The notes: generated by a model not told the origin, from the sequence alone. A DNA stretch of 64,000 nucleotides from JAJTFA01 sp051715425 (GCA_051715425.1 JBPXJS010000052.1:77130-141129), one strand, 5' to 3'; positions 19,084 through 28,578 are shown, counted from the stretch's first letter. Numbers and translations: made by a program.

Positions 19084-20535
19084 ATGAACACCATGAAAAA
19101 AATTCTTATCATAACCCTTTGTACCATGATTGGTGCATCGGTGTGGGCACAAAAACCTGCAAAAAAACAACCTGCAAAACCAAAGGGGAATACCCCTATT
19201 TCTCTTCCTTTTCAATTTGGTTTCTATAATATCAATGTAACACCTGTTTCCAGCGATACACCCGGGCTGCCTTATCAATCATTTATAAGTGGGAGCAATG
19301 GCAACAATATCCTTATTGTTGGCGGAAGATCAAACGGATTTCACGGAACTGATGGAACAGACTCAGCCATTAACTTTCCGGCCTATTATTCCAATGCCAA
19401 TTTTATTGTATATAACCCAACAACAGGTGTCATGCAAACAGCCCCTGTTCCGGCTGCATACCTTGATCAATTGAGCTCTACCAATATGTTAAGTTACCAA
19501 AGTGGCGACACCTTATATGGTTGCGGTGGGTATGGAAAAAACAGTTCAGGCAATTATGTTACCTATAATGGTTTTTTTGCCATCAGTGTATCGCAAATGA
19601 TTAATGCCATACTCAACGGTACTACCGCTAACCTGTCTCAATACATGGTGAGTACCCAAAATAATTACATGGCTGTTACAGGAGGTGAGTTGCTTAAAAT
19701 GGGCAATTACTTTTATGTGGTAATGGGACAAAATTTTACCGGATTGTATGCTCCACCACCCCAACAAAACAGTGTTCAAATTTATACCAACTCCATACGT
19801 AAGTTTACTGTTACCAATACAGGAAGTGCCCTGAGTGTTTTGCTGGTTGACTCATTCACCGATGGCAACAGCCCCGATAGTACTTCCCGCTTTCACCGAA
19901 GAGATTTAAATGTGGTTCCCATTATCAATACAGATAAAAAACCGGGTATAGCAGTATATGGTGGTGTATTTACCCAAAAAGTAAATGGTGTTTGGGTGAA
20001 CCCTGTTTATATTACCCAAGGTGCAAACAACAGCACCAATGTAAATATTGATGCAAACTTTACTCAGAAGTTTAATCAATATGGATGTGCACAGGTATTG
20101 TGTTATGAACCCAATACCAATACCATGGTTACCAACCTTCTTGGAGGTATCAGTTATTATGCATATAACAGCAATGGTGTTTTATTGCCAGATGCGGCTG
20201 TTCCATTTAGTAAAACCATCTCCACGATTTTCAGAAACGCTTTTGGTAGTCTGGAAACCTATACTGCCTATAATGCAGGATTGCCTGATTATGTTGGAGC
20301 CGAATCTAAATTTTTTCCTTTACAAAATTTGCTTTACAGTGGCAGCAATGAGATTATCGATTTGTCCAAGGTGCCTATTAACGGTAAACCAACCTTTGTA
20401 GGATATATGTTTGGGGGAATCCGTGCAACCTCTGCACAAAGCAGTACCATCAACCCTACTATGGCCAATAAAAAACTTTACCGCGTTTATATTACCAGAA
20501 GCATTATTTACCCGGTAAAAAAAACCACTAAATGA
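19084..20535 (+). CDS. Secreted kelch-like beta-propeller protein
   Basis: A 483-residue protein with a signal peptide (KKILIITLCTMIGASVWAQ; start at 19084 or at the methionine three codons on). Repeated glycine pairs in beta-rich blocks (NILIVGGRS, YGCGGYG, VYGGVF, NLLGGISYYA, YMFGGIRA) suggest a kelch-type propeller of about six blades. No enzyme motif or T9SS tail was seen. It overlaps the outer-membrane protein gene by ATGA, suggesting that the two products act together at the outer membrane. Confidence 0.72.
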   Translation: MNTMKKILIITLCTMIGASVWAQKPAKKQPAKPKGNTPISLPFQFGFYNINVTPVSSDTPGLPYQSFISGSNGNNILIVGGRSNGFHGTDGTDSAINFPAYYSNANFIVYNPTTGVMQTAPVPAAYLDQLSSTNMLSYQSGDTLYGCGGYGKNSSGNYVTYNGFFAISVSQMINAILNGTTANLSQYMVSTQNNYMAVTGGELLKMGNYFYVVMGQNFTGLYAPPPQQNSVQIYTNSIRKFTVTNTGSALSVLLVDSFTDGNSPDSTSRFHRRDLNVVPIINTDKKPGIAVYGGVFTQKVNGVWVNPVYITQGANNSTNVNIDANFTQKFNQYGCAQVLCYEPNTNTMVTNLLGGISYYAYNSNGVLLPDAAVPFSKTISTIFRNAFGSLETYTAYNAGLPDYVGAESKFFPLQNLLYSGSNEIIDLSKVPINGKPTFVGYMFGGIRATSAQSSTINPTMANKKLYRVYITRSIIYPVKKTTK

Positions 20536-21623
20536 TCAAACGGTTTCTCTTTGTTATATATACATTGATTACACCTGTTTTATATCTGAAAGCGCAGGAA
20601 AGCGACAGCAGCACAACTAAAAAAGTGCTGCTGTTGCCCGTTCCTGCTATTGGCAAAAGCCTGGAAACAGGTTGGTATTTTGGGGCGGTATGTTTGTTTA
20701 AATTCAAAAACTATTTTCGTACACCTCAATATTCCACAGCAAAGGCGGAGGTAAACTATACTTTAAACAAGCAGATTATTCTAAATGCCTCCTGGTTTGT
20801 TTACACACATGAGAATAAAAATATCATCATTGGCGATAACTCCTTTCTCTATTTTCCTGAAAACTTTTATGGCATTGGAAACAATACTACCGCTTCGGGC
20901 GAAATTTATTATACCGCCAAAAGAACCGAGCTCTATAACGCAGTATTATGGAAAATAAAACCACCCATATACGCAGGTGTATCAACCAGAATTCAGGGCA
21001 TTACCTCGGTAAATATTACCGGTACAAAAACAGAAATTAACAGGGAACTGGAAACCAATAATGCAGGTTGGGTTTACGGCATAGGCCCTCACTTGCTTAT
21101 AGATAAACGCGACAGAATACTAAATCCATCTGCAGGCAGCTACCTGATAGACGCAGAAAATATCAATTTTCTTAAAGAAAAAAACACACAGGGAACTTCT
21201 GCATTCAGCAATATAAAAACAGATATCAGGCTTTACCACAAATTATTCAGCAATACCATTCTTGCCTGGCAATATTACGGCCTTTACACGTTTGGAAATC
21301 CACCATACAGACTAACCGGACTTATGGGCAGCGATAGCCATATGCGCGGTTATTACCAGGGCCGGTACAGAGATAATAACTACGCTACGGTGCAGGCTGA
21401 GGCGCGTGTAAGTATTAAACCCTGGATAGGTTTTACCATATTCAGCGGAGTAGGCGAAGTGTGGAGAAAGGCTGCCGATGTTTCCATAGATACCATAAAA
21501 TACACAACCGGAATCGGGTTTCGTTTAAGGGTAGATAAATCTGATCAGATTAACCTGCGACTTGATTATGCCATTGGTAAAGAAACATCCGGATTTTATG
21601 TGGCATTTGGAGAAGCTTTTTAG
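20532..21623 (+). CDS. Outer-membrane beta-barrel (surface antigen/BamA C-terminal-like)
   Basis: A 363-residue protein with a signal peptide (MIKRFLFVIYTLITPVLYLKAQ). The body has alternating amphipathic strands, a DKRDRILNPSAGSYL segment typical of Omp85/surface-antigen barrels, an RGYYQGRYRDNNY loop and a terminal phenylalanine. There are no POTRA domains at this length, so it resembles barrel-only Omp85 relatives such as patatin-associated or metallophosphatase-associated barrels. The start overlaps the kelch-like gene stop (ATGA). Confidence 0.78.
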   Translation: MIKRFLFVIYTLITPVLYLKAQESDSSTTKKVLLLPVPAIGKSLETGWYFGAVCLFKFKNYFRTPQYSTAKAEVNYTLNKQIILNASWFVYTHENKNIIIGDNSFLYFPENFYGIGNNTTASGEIYYTAKRTELYNAVLWKIKPPIYAGVSTRIQGITSVNITGTKTEINRELETNNAGWVYGIGPHLLIDKRDRILNPSAGSYLIDAENINFLKEKNTQGTSAFSNIKTDIRLYHKLFSNTILAWQYYGLYTFGNPPYRLTGLMGSDSHMRGYYQGRYRDNNYATVQAEARVSIKPWIGFTIFSGVGEVWRKAADVSIDTIKYTTGIGFRLRVDKSDQINLRLDYAIGKETSGFYVAFGEAF

Positions 21624-21651
21624 CAACCAGTTAAACAAAAAGTAAAAACCT

Positions 21652-22113
21652 ATGTTAAATATTAGAATCGCATTCATCAGCAACAACAACCCAATGAACA
21701 TTATTAATGATCTATCCGAAACCGGCAAAGTAATTACAAATGTGGGTGAGCTTATTAAACAAAACCGGTCTGGGGGACATCCAGAGCTTTATCAGTTTGT
21801 ATTGTTATTAAAGGAGATAGGGCGTGAGCTTGAGCAGACCTACAGAAAACTTTTAAGATATGAAAACCCGCTGTCTCATTGTATTATGCTGGAGGAACAC
21901 GCACGCAACCTGCATCATCATCTCCTGTTATATTCCAATGAGCAACTGGCATTAAACCTCTCAAATAAACTGCTACAGAAAAAATCTATCGACCATCTGT
22001 TCGACAGGGTACAGGCAGGTACGGTTGATCTAACCGATCTGAATAAAATTGATGAAGCAGCAGCCTGTTTTTACGATACAGCCGAAAAATTGCGCAAATT
22101 CTCGCATAATTGA
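21652..22113 (+). CDS. Helical protein of unknown function, last gene of operon B
   Basis: A 153-residue soluble, mostly helical protein (an alternative ATG at 21694 gives 139 residues starting MNIINDLSETGK). A histidine-rich segment ARNLHHHLLLY lies in the middle. No family recognised. It lies 28 bases after the barrel gene, and a weak hairpin follows at 22126-22149. Confidence 0.7.
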   Translation: MLNIRIAFISNNNPMNIINDLSETGKVITNVGELIKQNRSGGHPELYQFVLLLKEIGRELEQTYRKLLRYENPLSHCIMLEEHARNLHHHLLLYSNEQLALNLSNKLLQKKSIDHLFDRVQAGTVDLTDLNKIDEAAACFYDTAEKLRKFSHN

Positions 22114-22125
22114 GCTTTTTGCCTT

Positions 22126-22149
22126 AAACCTCTTGTCCTGCAAGGTTTT
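22126..22149 (+). terminator. Weak hairpin at end of operon B
   Basis: AAACC...TTG pairs with CAA-GGTTT around the loop TCCTG, followed by a short T-run. It is a plausible but weak terminator 12 bases after the stop at 22113 and just before promoter copy C1. Confidence 0.35.
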
Positions 22150-22159
22150 CCAACAATTT

Positions 22160-22253
22160 CGGCATAATTTATACCGTAAAAAAAAGAGTGTTTTCACTCT
22201 CAAAAAAGAGTGTTTTCACTCTTGATTCCTATATGTTTCATTTACCATCTTTG
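22160..22253 (+). promoter_or_regulatory. Repeat promoter, copy C1 (patatin operon)
   Basis: Palindrome CGGcATAATTTATaCCG (22160-22176), repeat units beginning at 22186 and 22208 (22-bp period), TTG at 22222-22224, 21 nt, then CATCTTTG (22246-22253, one mismatch to TAnnTTTG). It favours the ATG at 22278 by distance (24 bases), although 22374 remains possible. Confidence 0.78.
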
Positions 22254-22277
22254 CTGTTCAGTTAATGTTACATAACC

Positions 22278-22712
22278 ATGTCTGGCACGGGAAATATGGT
22301 AAGCGATATGGTGAATCACTTATTCACCCGGGTCAGGTTATGGTTTAGCTTCATCACCGCAACAAAAAAACAGATGGCACGAAAATTATTTGTAAACAAT
22401 ACGGAATACCTCATTCAGGGAACACTGGCCGTAAGACAAGGCTCCAATACAGGAACAGCGCTTTATACTGTTTCATTTACCATTAATCCGCGTACACAAC
22501 AAAATGTGAACTATGGAGACCTTCATAACCCGTATGCTGACGGCCTTGAGGTATCCGCCATAGAAAACGGAACAATTGTTCTTACAGAGCAAATAACCAT
22601 GCAGGAAGGCGGTATCACAGATAAGGAGTTTAATACCAATGATACCATCTACATTAATATGAACGACAACAATCATTTTATGATTACCGCAGCCAATACA
22701 TGGACCATCTGA
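22278..22712 (+). CDS. Small beta-rich protein of unknown function preceding patatin
   Basis: A 144-residue protein if the ATG nearest the promoter is used, or 112 residues from 22374 (MARKLFVNNTEYL), which looks the more natural protein start. The core is beta-rich (LIQGTLAVRQGSN, ALYTVSFTINPRTQ, DTIYINMNDNNHF) without cysteines or a signal peptide. The extra N-terminus would be amphipathic and Arg/Phe-rich. No family recognised. Its position 22 bases before the patatin gene suggests a functional pair. Confidence 0.7.
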   Translation: MSGTGNMVSDMVNHLFTRVRLWFSFITATKKQMARKLFVNNTEYLIQGTLAVRQGSNTGTALYTVSFTINPRTQQNVNYGDLHNPYADGLEVSAIENGTIVLTEQITMQEGGITDKEFNTNDTIYINMNDNNHFMITAANTWTI

Positions 22713-22734
22713 CACCTTTTTAAATACTCAATCA

Positions 22735-24933
22735 ATGACCAATATCCGAAACCTGTTTATTGCCGTCCGGTTGTATATGCCCGGAATTTTTTTCGTAAGC
22801 TTTATCTATTTTCTTTTTATAGGAATAAATCAGGGAATTGACGTGGTGGTACAGACAGGGGAATTTTTCTGGCATGGTGTGTTAGGTTGCACAGGTGTGG
22901 TTATCTGGGCGTTTTTAACATGGTATGCCTTAAGGGTGCTCAGTTATGCCCATCAATCTGCTTTTGGAAATGAAGAAACACGCATATTACCCACCACTTT
23001 TCACCAAACATTTCCAAGGCTTATTTCATACCACTGTATAGTTAGTGTTCAAACCGCCATCTTAAATATTATGCTCTTTAAAGCAAATATGCTTGCTATC
23101 TTCGGTTTTATTCTGGTTCAAACCCTTTTATTCTTTTTACTTTCGTCATGGTTTAAAGGTAAGGGGAACAAAATAATTATTGGCGGAGCAATAACCATAG
23201 CACTGCTATATATAGCAGGTTTGCTGGCCGGATTATGGATGAACCGGGTATATGCCACACCAGGGAATTTTCAACGTTATCAGTTTTGGCTGTTTGTAAT
23301 TGCCATGAGCTTATTTGCTATACAGGTGCTTGCAGTCTGGTTATTTATTAAAAGAAGAAAACTGATAGATGAACAAATAGAAGACGGGGAGGAAAAGCAT
23401 GTAACCTTTTCCATGAAAAGGCTTAAGCTAAACGATAAGTTTAAACCCGCAGAAAGTAAATATTTCAATGTCTTTCACCTGTTGTCTGCCGCCACAACCA
23501 TTATATACCTTGCCGCCATATTTAGCATGGATATGGCTATCGCAATGGGACCTCTGTCATTTGCGGTAATTGCAATCGGGGTACTCACCGGATTTTTTTC
23601 TATTGTAAAATATGCCTCCATCCGCACACGGTTTAGCATTGGCCTGGCTATTTTACTGCTGGCCATTGTTGTTGGAAAAGTGGTTGATCCCTATGAAGTG
23701 CGCCTTACCCCATCATCGCAGGAAAATCAGTTTGCTCAAAGGCCGGATTTAAAAACGTACCTGCACAACTGGATACAACTGCGTGAGGAGCAACTGGACA
23801 ACAGCCCTGATAAGGGGTACAAGGTATTTATTGTTTTAAGCAACGGAGGAGCATCAAGGGCAGGAAACTGGGTATGCAGTGTTTTATCAAAATTGCAGGA
23901 TTCTTCTCTTAATATTCCCGGAAAATTTGCTTTTTCAGACCATGTATTATTTATGGCAGGAGCCTCCGGAGGCACCGTTGGTAACTGCGCCTTTTACGCC
24001 CTGCTCAAAGAGGATCTTACCCAACCCCTTTCGTCATTCAGCAGACACGCCCAACAATATTTTGCCGGAGATTTTCTTACGTTTACCCTCGGAAGAATGT
24101 TGGGTCCCGACTTTTTCCGGCATTTTGTACCATTGCGTTTTATTGATGACAGGGCAGCCTCACTGGCAAATGTTTTGGCCAACGGCTCTGCAGATCCGGT
24201 AATCAATTACCAGATGAATTGTAATATCAGTGAGGTATTTGATTACAGCGGACACCTTCCTGTTCTTATCATTAACACCACCCGTGTTGATGATGGAATG
24301 CCTGGTGTAATAAGCACCATTCAATTACCCAAACACAGCCAGCGGATTGATGTATTAAAACTGCTTGACAGTATGTCGCTTACCAAAAGTCGTTTGGGTG
24401 ATATGACCCTCAGCACCGCTTCCGTATTAAGCGCCCGTTTCCCTTATGTTTCTCCGGCAGGTTCTATTCTTAATAACTATTTTGTTGATGGCGGGTATTT
24501 TGATAATTCCGGTGCCGGCATTATTCTGGAATATGCGCAGGAACTGGAAACATTGTTAAGTGATACCACAGATGCTTACCTGCAGCGTTATGGAAAAAAA
24601 CTTGCTTTTTATGTATTACACCTCACCAATTCTCCAAAATCACAAACAGAACCGGAGCGCATTTCTCCGTTGGTAAATGATTTGTTTACCCCATTGCTTA
24701 CACTTGGAGGTATGCAGGGCTCCAGCACCAAAATTGGCAATGGTATGCTTAAAAATTATTTCGTAAACCTGAATAAGAATGCAGATAGCAGCCTCTACGA
24801 GTTTAGCCTGTATAAGGACGATGAAGAGGAAGAAGCCTATCCCATGAGTTGGGTTATTTCTCAATACCAGTTACAACGGATGAAAGACCGATGTGCTCAG
24901 GAGGTTAATGATAAATTTCATTTGGTTGAATAA
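22735..24933 (+). CDS. Membrane-anchored patatin-like phospholipase
   Basis: A 732-residue protein. The first ~330 residues hold about eight to nine hydrophobic segments interrupted by a charged cytoplasmic loop (KRRKLIDEQIEDGEEKH). The C-terminal ~400 residues form a patatin domain: oxyanion loop SNGGASRAG, nucleophile elbow AGASGGTVG (GxSxG) and the catalytic aspartate in FVDGGYFDNSG (DGG). All patatin catalytic residues are present, so a lipid acyl hydrolase is likely. Fusion to such a large membrane domain is uncommon. It is the last gene of its operon, followed by a good terminator. Confidence 0.87.
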   Translation: MTNIRNLFIAVRLYMPGIFFVSFIYFLFIGINQGIDVVVQTGEFFWHGVLGCTGVVIWAFLTWYALRVLSYAHQSAFGNEETRILPTTFHQTFPRLISYHCIVSVQTAILNIMLFKANMLAIFGFILVQTLLFFLLSSWFKGKGNKIIIGGAITIALLYIAGLLAGLWMNRVYATPGNFQRYQFWLFVIAMSLFAIQVLAVWLFIKRRKLIDEQIEDGEEKHVTFSMKRLKLNDKFKPAESKYFNVFHLLSAATTIIYLAAIFSMDMAIAMGPLSFAVIAIGVLTGFFSIVKYASIRTRFSIGLAILLLAIVVGKVVDPYEVRLTPSSQENQFAQRPDLKTYLHNWIQLREEQLDNSPDKGYKVFIVLSNGGASRAGNWVCSVLSKLQDSSLNIPGKFAFSDHVLFMAGASGGTVGNCAFYALLKEDLTQPLSSFSRHAQQYFAGDFLTFTLGRMLGPDFFRHFVPLRFIDDRAASLANVLANGSADPVINYQMNCNISEVFDYSGHLPVLIINTTRVDDGMPGVISTIQLPKHSQRIDVLKLLDSMSLTKSRLGDMTLSTASVLSARFPYVSPAGSILNNYFVDGGYFDNSGAGIILEYAQELETLLSDTTDAYLQRYGKKLAFYVLHLTNSPKSQTEPERISPLVNDLFTPLLTLGGMQGSSTKIGNGMLKNYFVNLNKNADSSLYEFSLYKDDEEEEAYPMSWVISQYQLQRMKDRCAQEVNDKFHLVE

Positions 24934-24980
24934 TACATCAGTCAATCAATACCACTGATGGTTTTAATCAGGCACAAAAA

Positions 24981-25020
24981 AGAGCCTGCAAGATTTTACA
25001 GGCTCTCTCCTATTTTTAAC
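24981..25020. terminator. Bidirectional intrinsic terminator
   Basis: Stem AGAGCCTG / CAGGCTCT (24981-25006) with a 10-base loop, A6 on the left and TATTTTT on the right, between the convergent patatin gene and the DUF1761 gene. Confidence 0.85.
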
Positions 25021-25027
25021 ATCCGAC

Positions 25028-25474
25028 TTAGCAGCAACCAAGAAAATAAAACACAACGGATGCCAATACACAACCTGTGATATGGTATCCGCCATCAATT
25101 AAATAACTGGCCATTGGTTTCATCTGATAAATAAAACCCATTGATATTGCTGAGGCCGCGGCTATCCCTACTACCAGTCCGGATTTTACACAATGCATCA
25201 TTCCTCCTCCGCCATCAGCATGACAGCTCATTTCACCACAGGAGGCATTACATACCCAGCATACGATAGCACAAATAACCACCGTACATAAAAACGACAT
25301 GGACATCAGTTTGCCCATATTCACTTTTTTCATCTCTTCCGGATCCATTTTTAATCCGTGACTGTTGGCCCAAAGGGTTCCCAACACTTTCTGATTATAC
25401 CATAATGCTCCAAGAGCAAAATAAACAATAGCAGCGACAAGAATTTGCCACCAGAAATGCATCGTTGTTGTCAT
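25028..25474 (-). CDS. DUF1761 membrane protein
   Basis: A 148-residue protein with four hydrophobic segments and the DUF1761 features ALGALWYNQKVLGTLW and YQMKPMASYLIDGGYH. The central loop is unusually rich in Cys, His and Gly (CNASCGEMSCHADGGGGMMHC) and the protein ends CC, so metal binding is possible. Function unknown. It is the only minus-strand gene between the repeat-promoter operons in 14850-28578 and has no such promoter itself. Confidence 0.82.
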   Translation of the reverse strand: MTTTMHFWWQILVAAIVYFALGALWYNQKVLGTLWANSHGLKMDPEEMKKVNMGKLMSMSFLCTVVICAIVCWVCNASCGEMSCHADGGGGMMHCVKSGLVVGIAAASAISMGFIYQMKPMASYLIDGGYHITGCVLASVVFYFLGCC

Positions 25475-25872
25475 AGGGTTTAAGGTTTAGTATACCCAAA
25501 TGTAACAAAACCAGTGCATTAACAAAGAAACACTTTTTGCACACGTTAAAGATCATGATAAGAAACGCAGGCCATATTGTTTATGCCACAGATTAGCACA
25601 GATTAAATCATAAGGAAGGCTTCACGTCCGCTACGCTAAAGGCATGAGATTTAATTGATGTGCAGATGTGTTGAAGTGCCAACTGACTAACAGAGCACTG
25701 CGCACTACTCCCCAATGACTCCCACCTTGCGGGACAAGCAATGACGAGCATCCCGACTTAACACTTAAAATTTAAAACTAAAATGCTTTCAACTTCGAAC
25801 CAAAAACACTCATTTTCCTATTTCTCTCTGTTAAACAACAACTTAAGGTCATAAACCAACCCGGATGGCTAC
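25475..25872. other. Intergenic region, non-coding, degenerate
   Basis: About 400 bases before promoter copy C2 with no plausible gene. It contains a tandem CACAGATTAG-CACAGATTA (near 25587-25605) and a G+C-richer patch (near 25720-25760) unlike its neighbours. It may be remnant or repeat-derived DNA; nothing functional can be supported. Confidence 0.5.
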
Positions 25873-25948
25873 AAAAAAAAGAGTGTTTTCACTCTCAAAA
25901 AAGAGTGTTTTCACTCTTGATTTATATAGGTATACCTCTTTAGGTTTG
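25873..25948 (+). promoter_or_regulatory. Repeat promoter, copy C2 (hydrolase/K+ channel operon)
   Basis: Perfect repeat units beginning at 25881 and 25903 (22-bp period), TTG at 25917-25919, exactly 21 nt, then TAGGTTTG at 25941-25948. The ATG at 25967 follows 18 bases later. No upstream palindrome is seen at the usual place. Confidence 0.85.
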
Positions 25949-25966
25949 AAAAATTATTCTACGCTA

Positions 25967-26290
25967 ATGAAAAATATTATTGGATCTTTTGTTTTTAATG
26001 ATGAGGGTTATGGTTGTTTATCTGGAAAATGGAGTCATAAAGATGATAATGAGGCTTACCCTGAGTGTGCAAAATTAATAGAGCCTGATGGTACAGAATT
26101 GTATTGCGGTTTATACAAAACCGTTTGGATAGAAAGTGCCGGAAAAGCGGTTGACGGAACACTGAATATTGAAATGAATCCCGGAGATCACACTTATAAA
26201 CTCAGTTGGAGCGTTGAAGCCCAACTTGCTTTCAGCGGACAGGGAATGATCCATAACGGATTACTTGTAGGATCCTACTGGGAAAATTAG
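25967..26290 (+). CDS. Small conserved protein of unknown function
   Basis: A 107-residue, acidic, beta-rich protein starting MKNIIGSFVFNDEG. A longer in-frame reading to 25865 would translate the promoter repeats (KKRVFS...KKSVFTL) and is rejected. No signal peptide. The three cysteines and the AYPECAKLIEPDGTELYCG segment are the only notable features. First gene of its operon, 21 bases before the hydrolase. Confidence 0.72.
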   Translation: MKNIIGSFVFNDEGYGCLSGKWSHKDDNEAYPECAKLIEPDGTELYCGLYKTVWIESAGKAVDGTLNIEMNPGDHTYKLSWSVEAQLAFSGQGMIHNGLLVGSYWEN

Positions 26291-26311
26291 CACACCTTAA
26301 TACCTAACCAT

Positions 26312-27901
26312 ATGAAACCTGCACTTGTTATCTCCATTATTTTAGTAAGCTTTTGTTTCAGTTGTAAAACAAATACATACAAACAAGCTGTGCGACAGGA
26401 AAAAAGGGGTATCAGGCAGGCTTTTAAACGGCAAGGGGAAGACTCTGCCTTTTTCTATCATATTGTGCAGGTAAACCGCAGGGGATATCCTATAAGTCCT
26501 TATACCAAAGTGCCATTTAAGCGGAGTGGTTTTCTTATCCGCCAAATTAACTACCTGGAGAATAGGGATTACTTTAAAAGCACCCACCTGAGCAGGCTGG
26601 TGGCTGAAATAAAGAAGGAGAATCCGGTACTGGAAACCTCCGGTTCCCTGTATGCAGATACCATTAACCTGATGCTTTACTCTCATGGTGGCCTTGCAAG
26701 TAAAAACAGCAGTATAGAAGAAGCTTTCGAAAAATATGTAAAAATCAGGCAAAACAATCCTCACACCTTTCCAATATTTATTAACTGGAGTTCGGGATTG
26801 TTTTCCAGTTATTTTCAATATGCCACCGTGGCACGTAACGGGTATTTTGCCAAACCAACTTTTTTTACAGCGCTAAATGCACCAATCTATACAGGTGTTG
26901 ATCTGGCAAGTTCTCTTTTATATGTACCCAAATCCCTGAATATGTTTTTGTTTTCAAAGTCAGAAAGTGTATGGGCCAACAACTCCATTAAAAACGCCAA
27001 CAGCATTCTTGCCGACACGATCAAGCCTTGTTGCATCAGCAAAGGTTGTTGTATACATACCAGCACCTACGACCCCGCCAACGGTAAATTTATCAGAGGC
27101 TTTAATAAAGGTTATGATATTACCGGTGCTTTTACCGGGCTGCCTCTTTCCAATTTAGTGGCATCACTGGGTAAACCAGCCTGGCAAAACATGACCCGCA
27201 GAACCAAAGTGATGTTTCGTAATACCGAACAATTTAGTTACCGTGAAGTTAAAAGCTTAACTACCCAGGAAACCAAAGCCCGCAGAAAAATAGCCAACTC
27301 ATTAGAGGAGTATAGAAATATAGACCATTCCGGTCCTGCTGCTTTATTGGCCGAAGAACTGATAAAACTGGCACAAACTTACCCCACCAAGGTATTTAAA
27401 ATTTCTGTTTTTGGCCATAGTATGGGAACCATGGTGATGAATGAACTATTTCGTTTATACGGACGAAGCCTGCCACCGAATATATATATTGACCATATTG
27501 TGTATATGGCAGCAGCCTGCAAAATTGTTGACTGGGAAAACAGCATTGAATCCTATTTGCGCAGCAGCCCTAAAACTCATTTTTACAATTTAACACTGAA
27601 TCCTTACCGGGAAAAGCAGGAAAAAGTGGGCATTCCCATTCTGGAACTCATTGTACCTTCCGGTAGTTTGCTGGTATGGATTGATAAGATGTTTGAAGAT
27701 CCGCACAGTTTTACCGACCGTACCCTTGGCAAGTATGATAATTTTGTGATGTCTTACTCCATATTCGATCCGCTGGTGCGTAGCCGAATTCATTTAAAGA
27801 CATTTCCTTATGCCCCGCGAAAACACAAAGAATTGAAGATACCCATCAGGCATGGAGAAGTGGATGATTATCATTTTTGGGAGGAAGGGTATTGGAAATG
27901 A
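26312..27901 (+). CDS. Lipoprotein-anchored alpha/beta hydrolase
   Basis: A 529-residue protein with a lipoprotein signal (LVSFCFSC) and an alpha/beta-hydrolase domain. The nucleophile elbow FGHSMGTMVMNE lies at about residue 370, an earlier LMLYSHGGLAS segment could form the oxyanion region, and a late histidine (GEVDDYHFWEEGYW) could complete the triad. A Cys-rich insert CCISKGCCIH sits mid-protein. It resembles DUF900-like or lipase-like hydrolases; the substrate is unknown. The stop overlaps the channel gene start (ATGA). Confidence 0.75.
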   Translation: MKPALVISIILVSFCFSCKTNTYKQAVRQEKRGIRQAFKRQGEDSAFFYHIVQVNRRGYPISPYTKVPFKRSGFLIRQINYLENRDYFKSTHLSRLVAEIKKENPVLETSGSLYADTINLMLYSHGGLASKNSSIEEAFEKYVKIRQNNPHTFPIFINWSSGLFSSYFQYATVARNGYFAKPTFFTALNAPIYTGVDLASSLLYVPKSLNMFLFSKSESVWANNSIKNANSILADTIKPCCISKGCCIHTSTYDPANGKFIRGFNKGYDITGAFTGLPLSNLVASLGKPAWQNMTRRTKVMFRNTEQFSYREVKSLTTQETKARRKIANSLEEYRNIDHSGPAALLAEELIKLAQTYPTKVFKISVFGHSMGTMVMNELFRLYGRSLPPNIYIDHIVYMAAACKIVDWENSIESYLRSSPKTHFYNLTLNPYREKQEKVGIPILELIVPSGSLLVWIDKMFEDPHSFTDRTLGKYDNFVMSYSIFDPLVRSRIHLKTFPYAPRKHKELKIPIRHGEVDDYHFWEEGYWK

Positions 27902-28578
27902 AAACAAAAAAAGAACAGAAGCCACAACTCGCCATTTTCGATCTGATTATTCTGATCCTTTCCTTTTATGTGCTGATTGCACTGGTGATTGACACATTTG
28001 TAACCCTTGATCCCGAAGTATCGCGCATGCTCAACCTGATTGACAATTTGGTTTGCCTGATATTTATTATCGATTTTATCAGAAACTTCAGACAGGCACC
28101 AAATAAAATTCAGTTTTTAAAATGGGGCTGGATTGATTTACTGGCCAGTATTCCAAATATAGATTTTTTAAGGGCCGGGCGTTTATTACGTGTAGTTCGT
28201 CTGATCAGGGTTATCCGGGCCTTCCGCTCTACGAAATTGCTGGTTGATTATATCTTCAGAGACAAACCGCGTGGAGCATTTGCATCTGTTTCTATCATAG
28301 CTGTTCTGCTTTTACTTTTTTCTTCTGTAGCCATATTGCTGGTAGAAACGGATCCGGAAGCCAATATCAAAACTGCAGAAGATGCCATCTGGTGGGCATT
28401 TGTAACCTTAACCACTACCGGCTATGGAGACCGTTATCCGGTAACCACCGAAGGCAGGCTTATTGCAGGCGTGCTGATGGTAGCCGGTGTTGGCCTTTTC
28501 GGAACCTTTACCGGATATGTGGCTTCGTGGTTTGTTGGCGGACAGGGGGAGGGGAAAACAAATGATGAAATAACCTGA
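27898..28578 (+). CDS. Voltage-gated-type potassium channel
   Basis: A 226-residue membrane protein starting MKTKKEQK, overlapping the hydrolase stop by ATGA. It has S1-S3-like helices, an arginine-rich S4 (GRLLRVVRLIRVIRAFR), and the pore with selectivity filter TLTTTGYGDRYP near residue 175, followed by S6. It is short and lacks a C-terminal ligand-binding domain. Co-transcription with a hydrolase suggests envelope stress physiology, but the pairing itself is not a known system. Confidence 0.9.
   Translation: MKTKKEQKPQLAIFDLIILILSFYVLIALVIDTFVTLDPEVSRMLNLIDNLVCLIFIIDFIRNFRQAPNKIQFLKWGWIDLLASIPNIDFLRAGRLLRVVRLIRVIRAFRSTKLLVDYIFRDKPRGAFASVSIIAVLLLLFSSVAILLVETDPEANIKTAEDAIWWAFVTLTTTGYGDRYPVTTEGRLIAGVLMVAGVGLFGTFTGYVASWFVGGQGEGKTNDEIT

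Noticed and set aside
16947..22113. Violacein-type pigment biosynthesis cluster
   Set aside because: Only a VioB N-terminal-like protein is present; no VioA, C, D or E homologues and no catalytic half of VioB.
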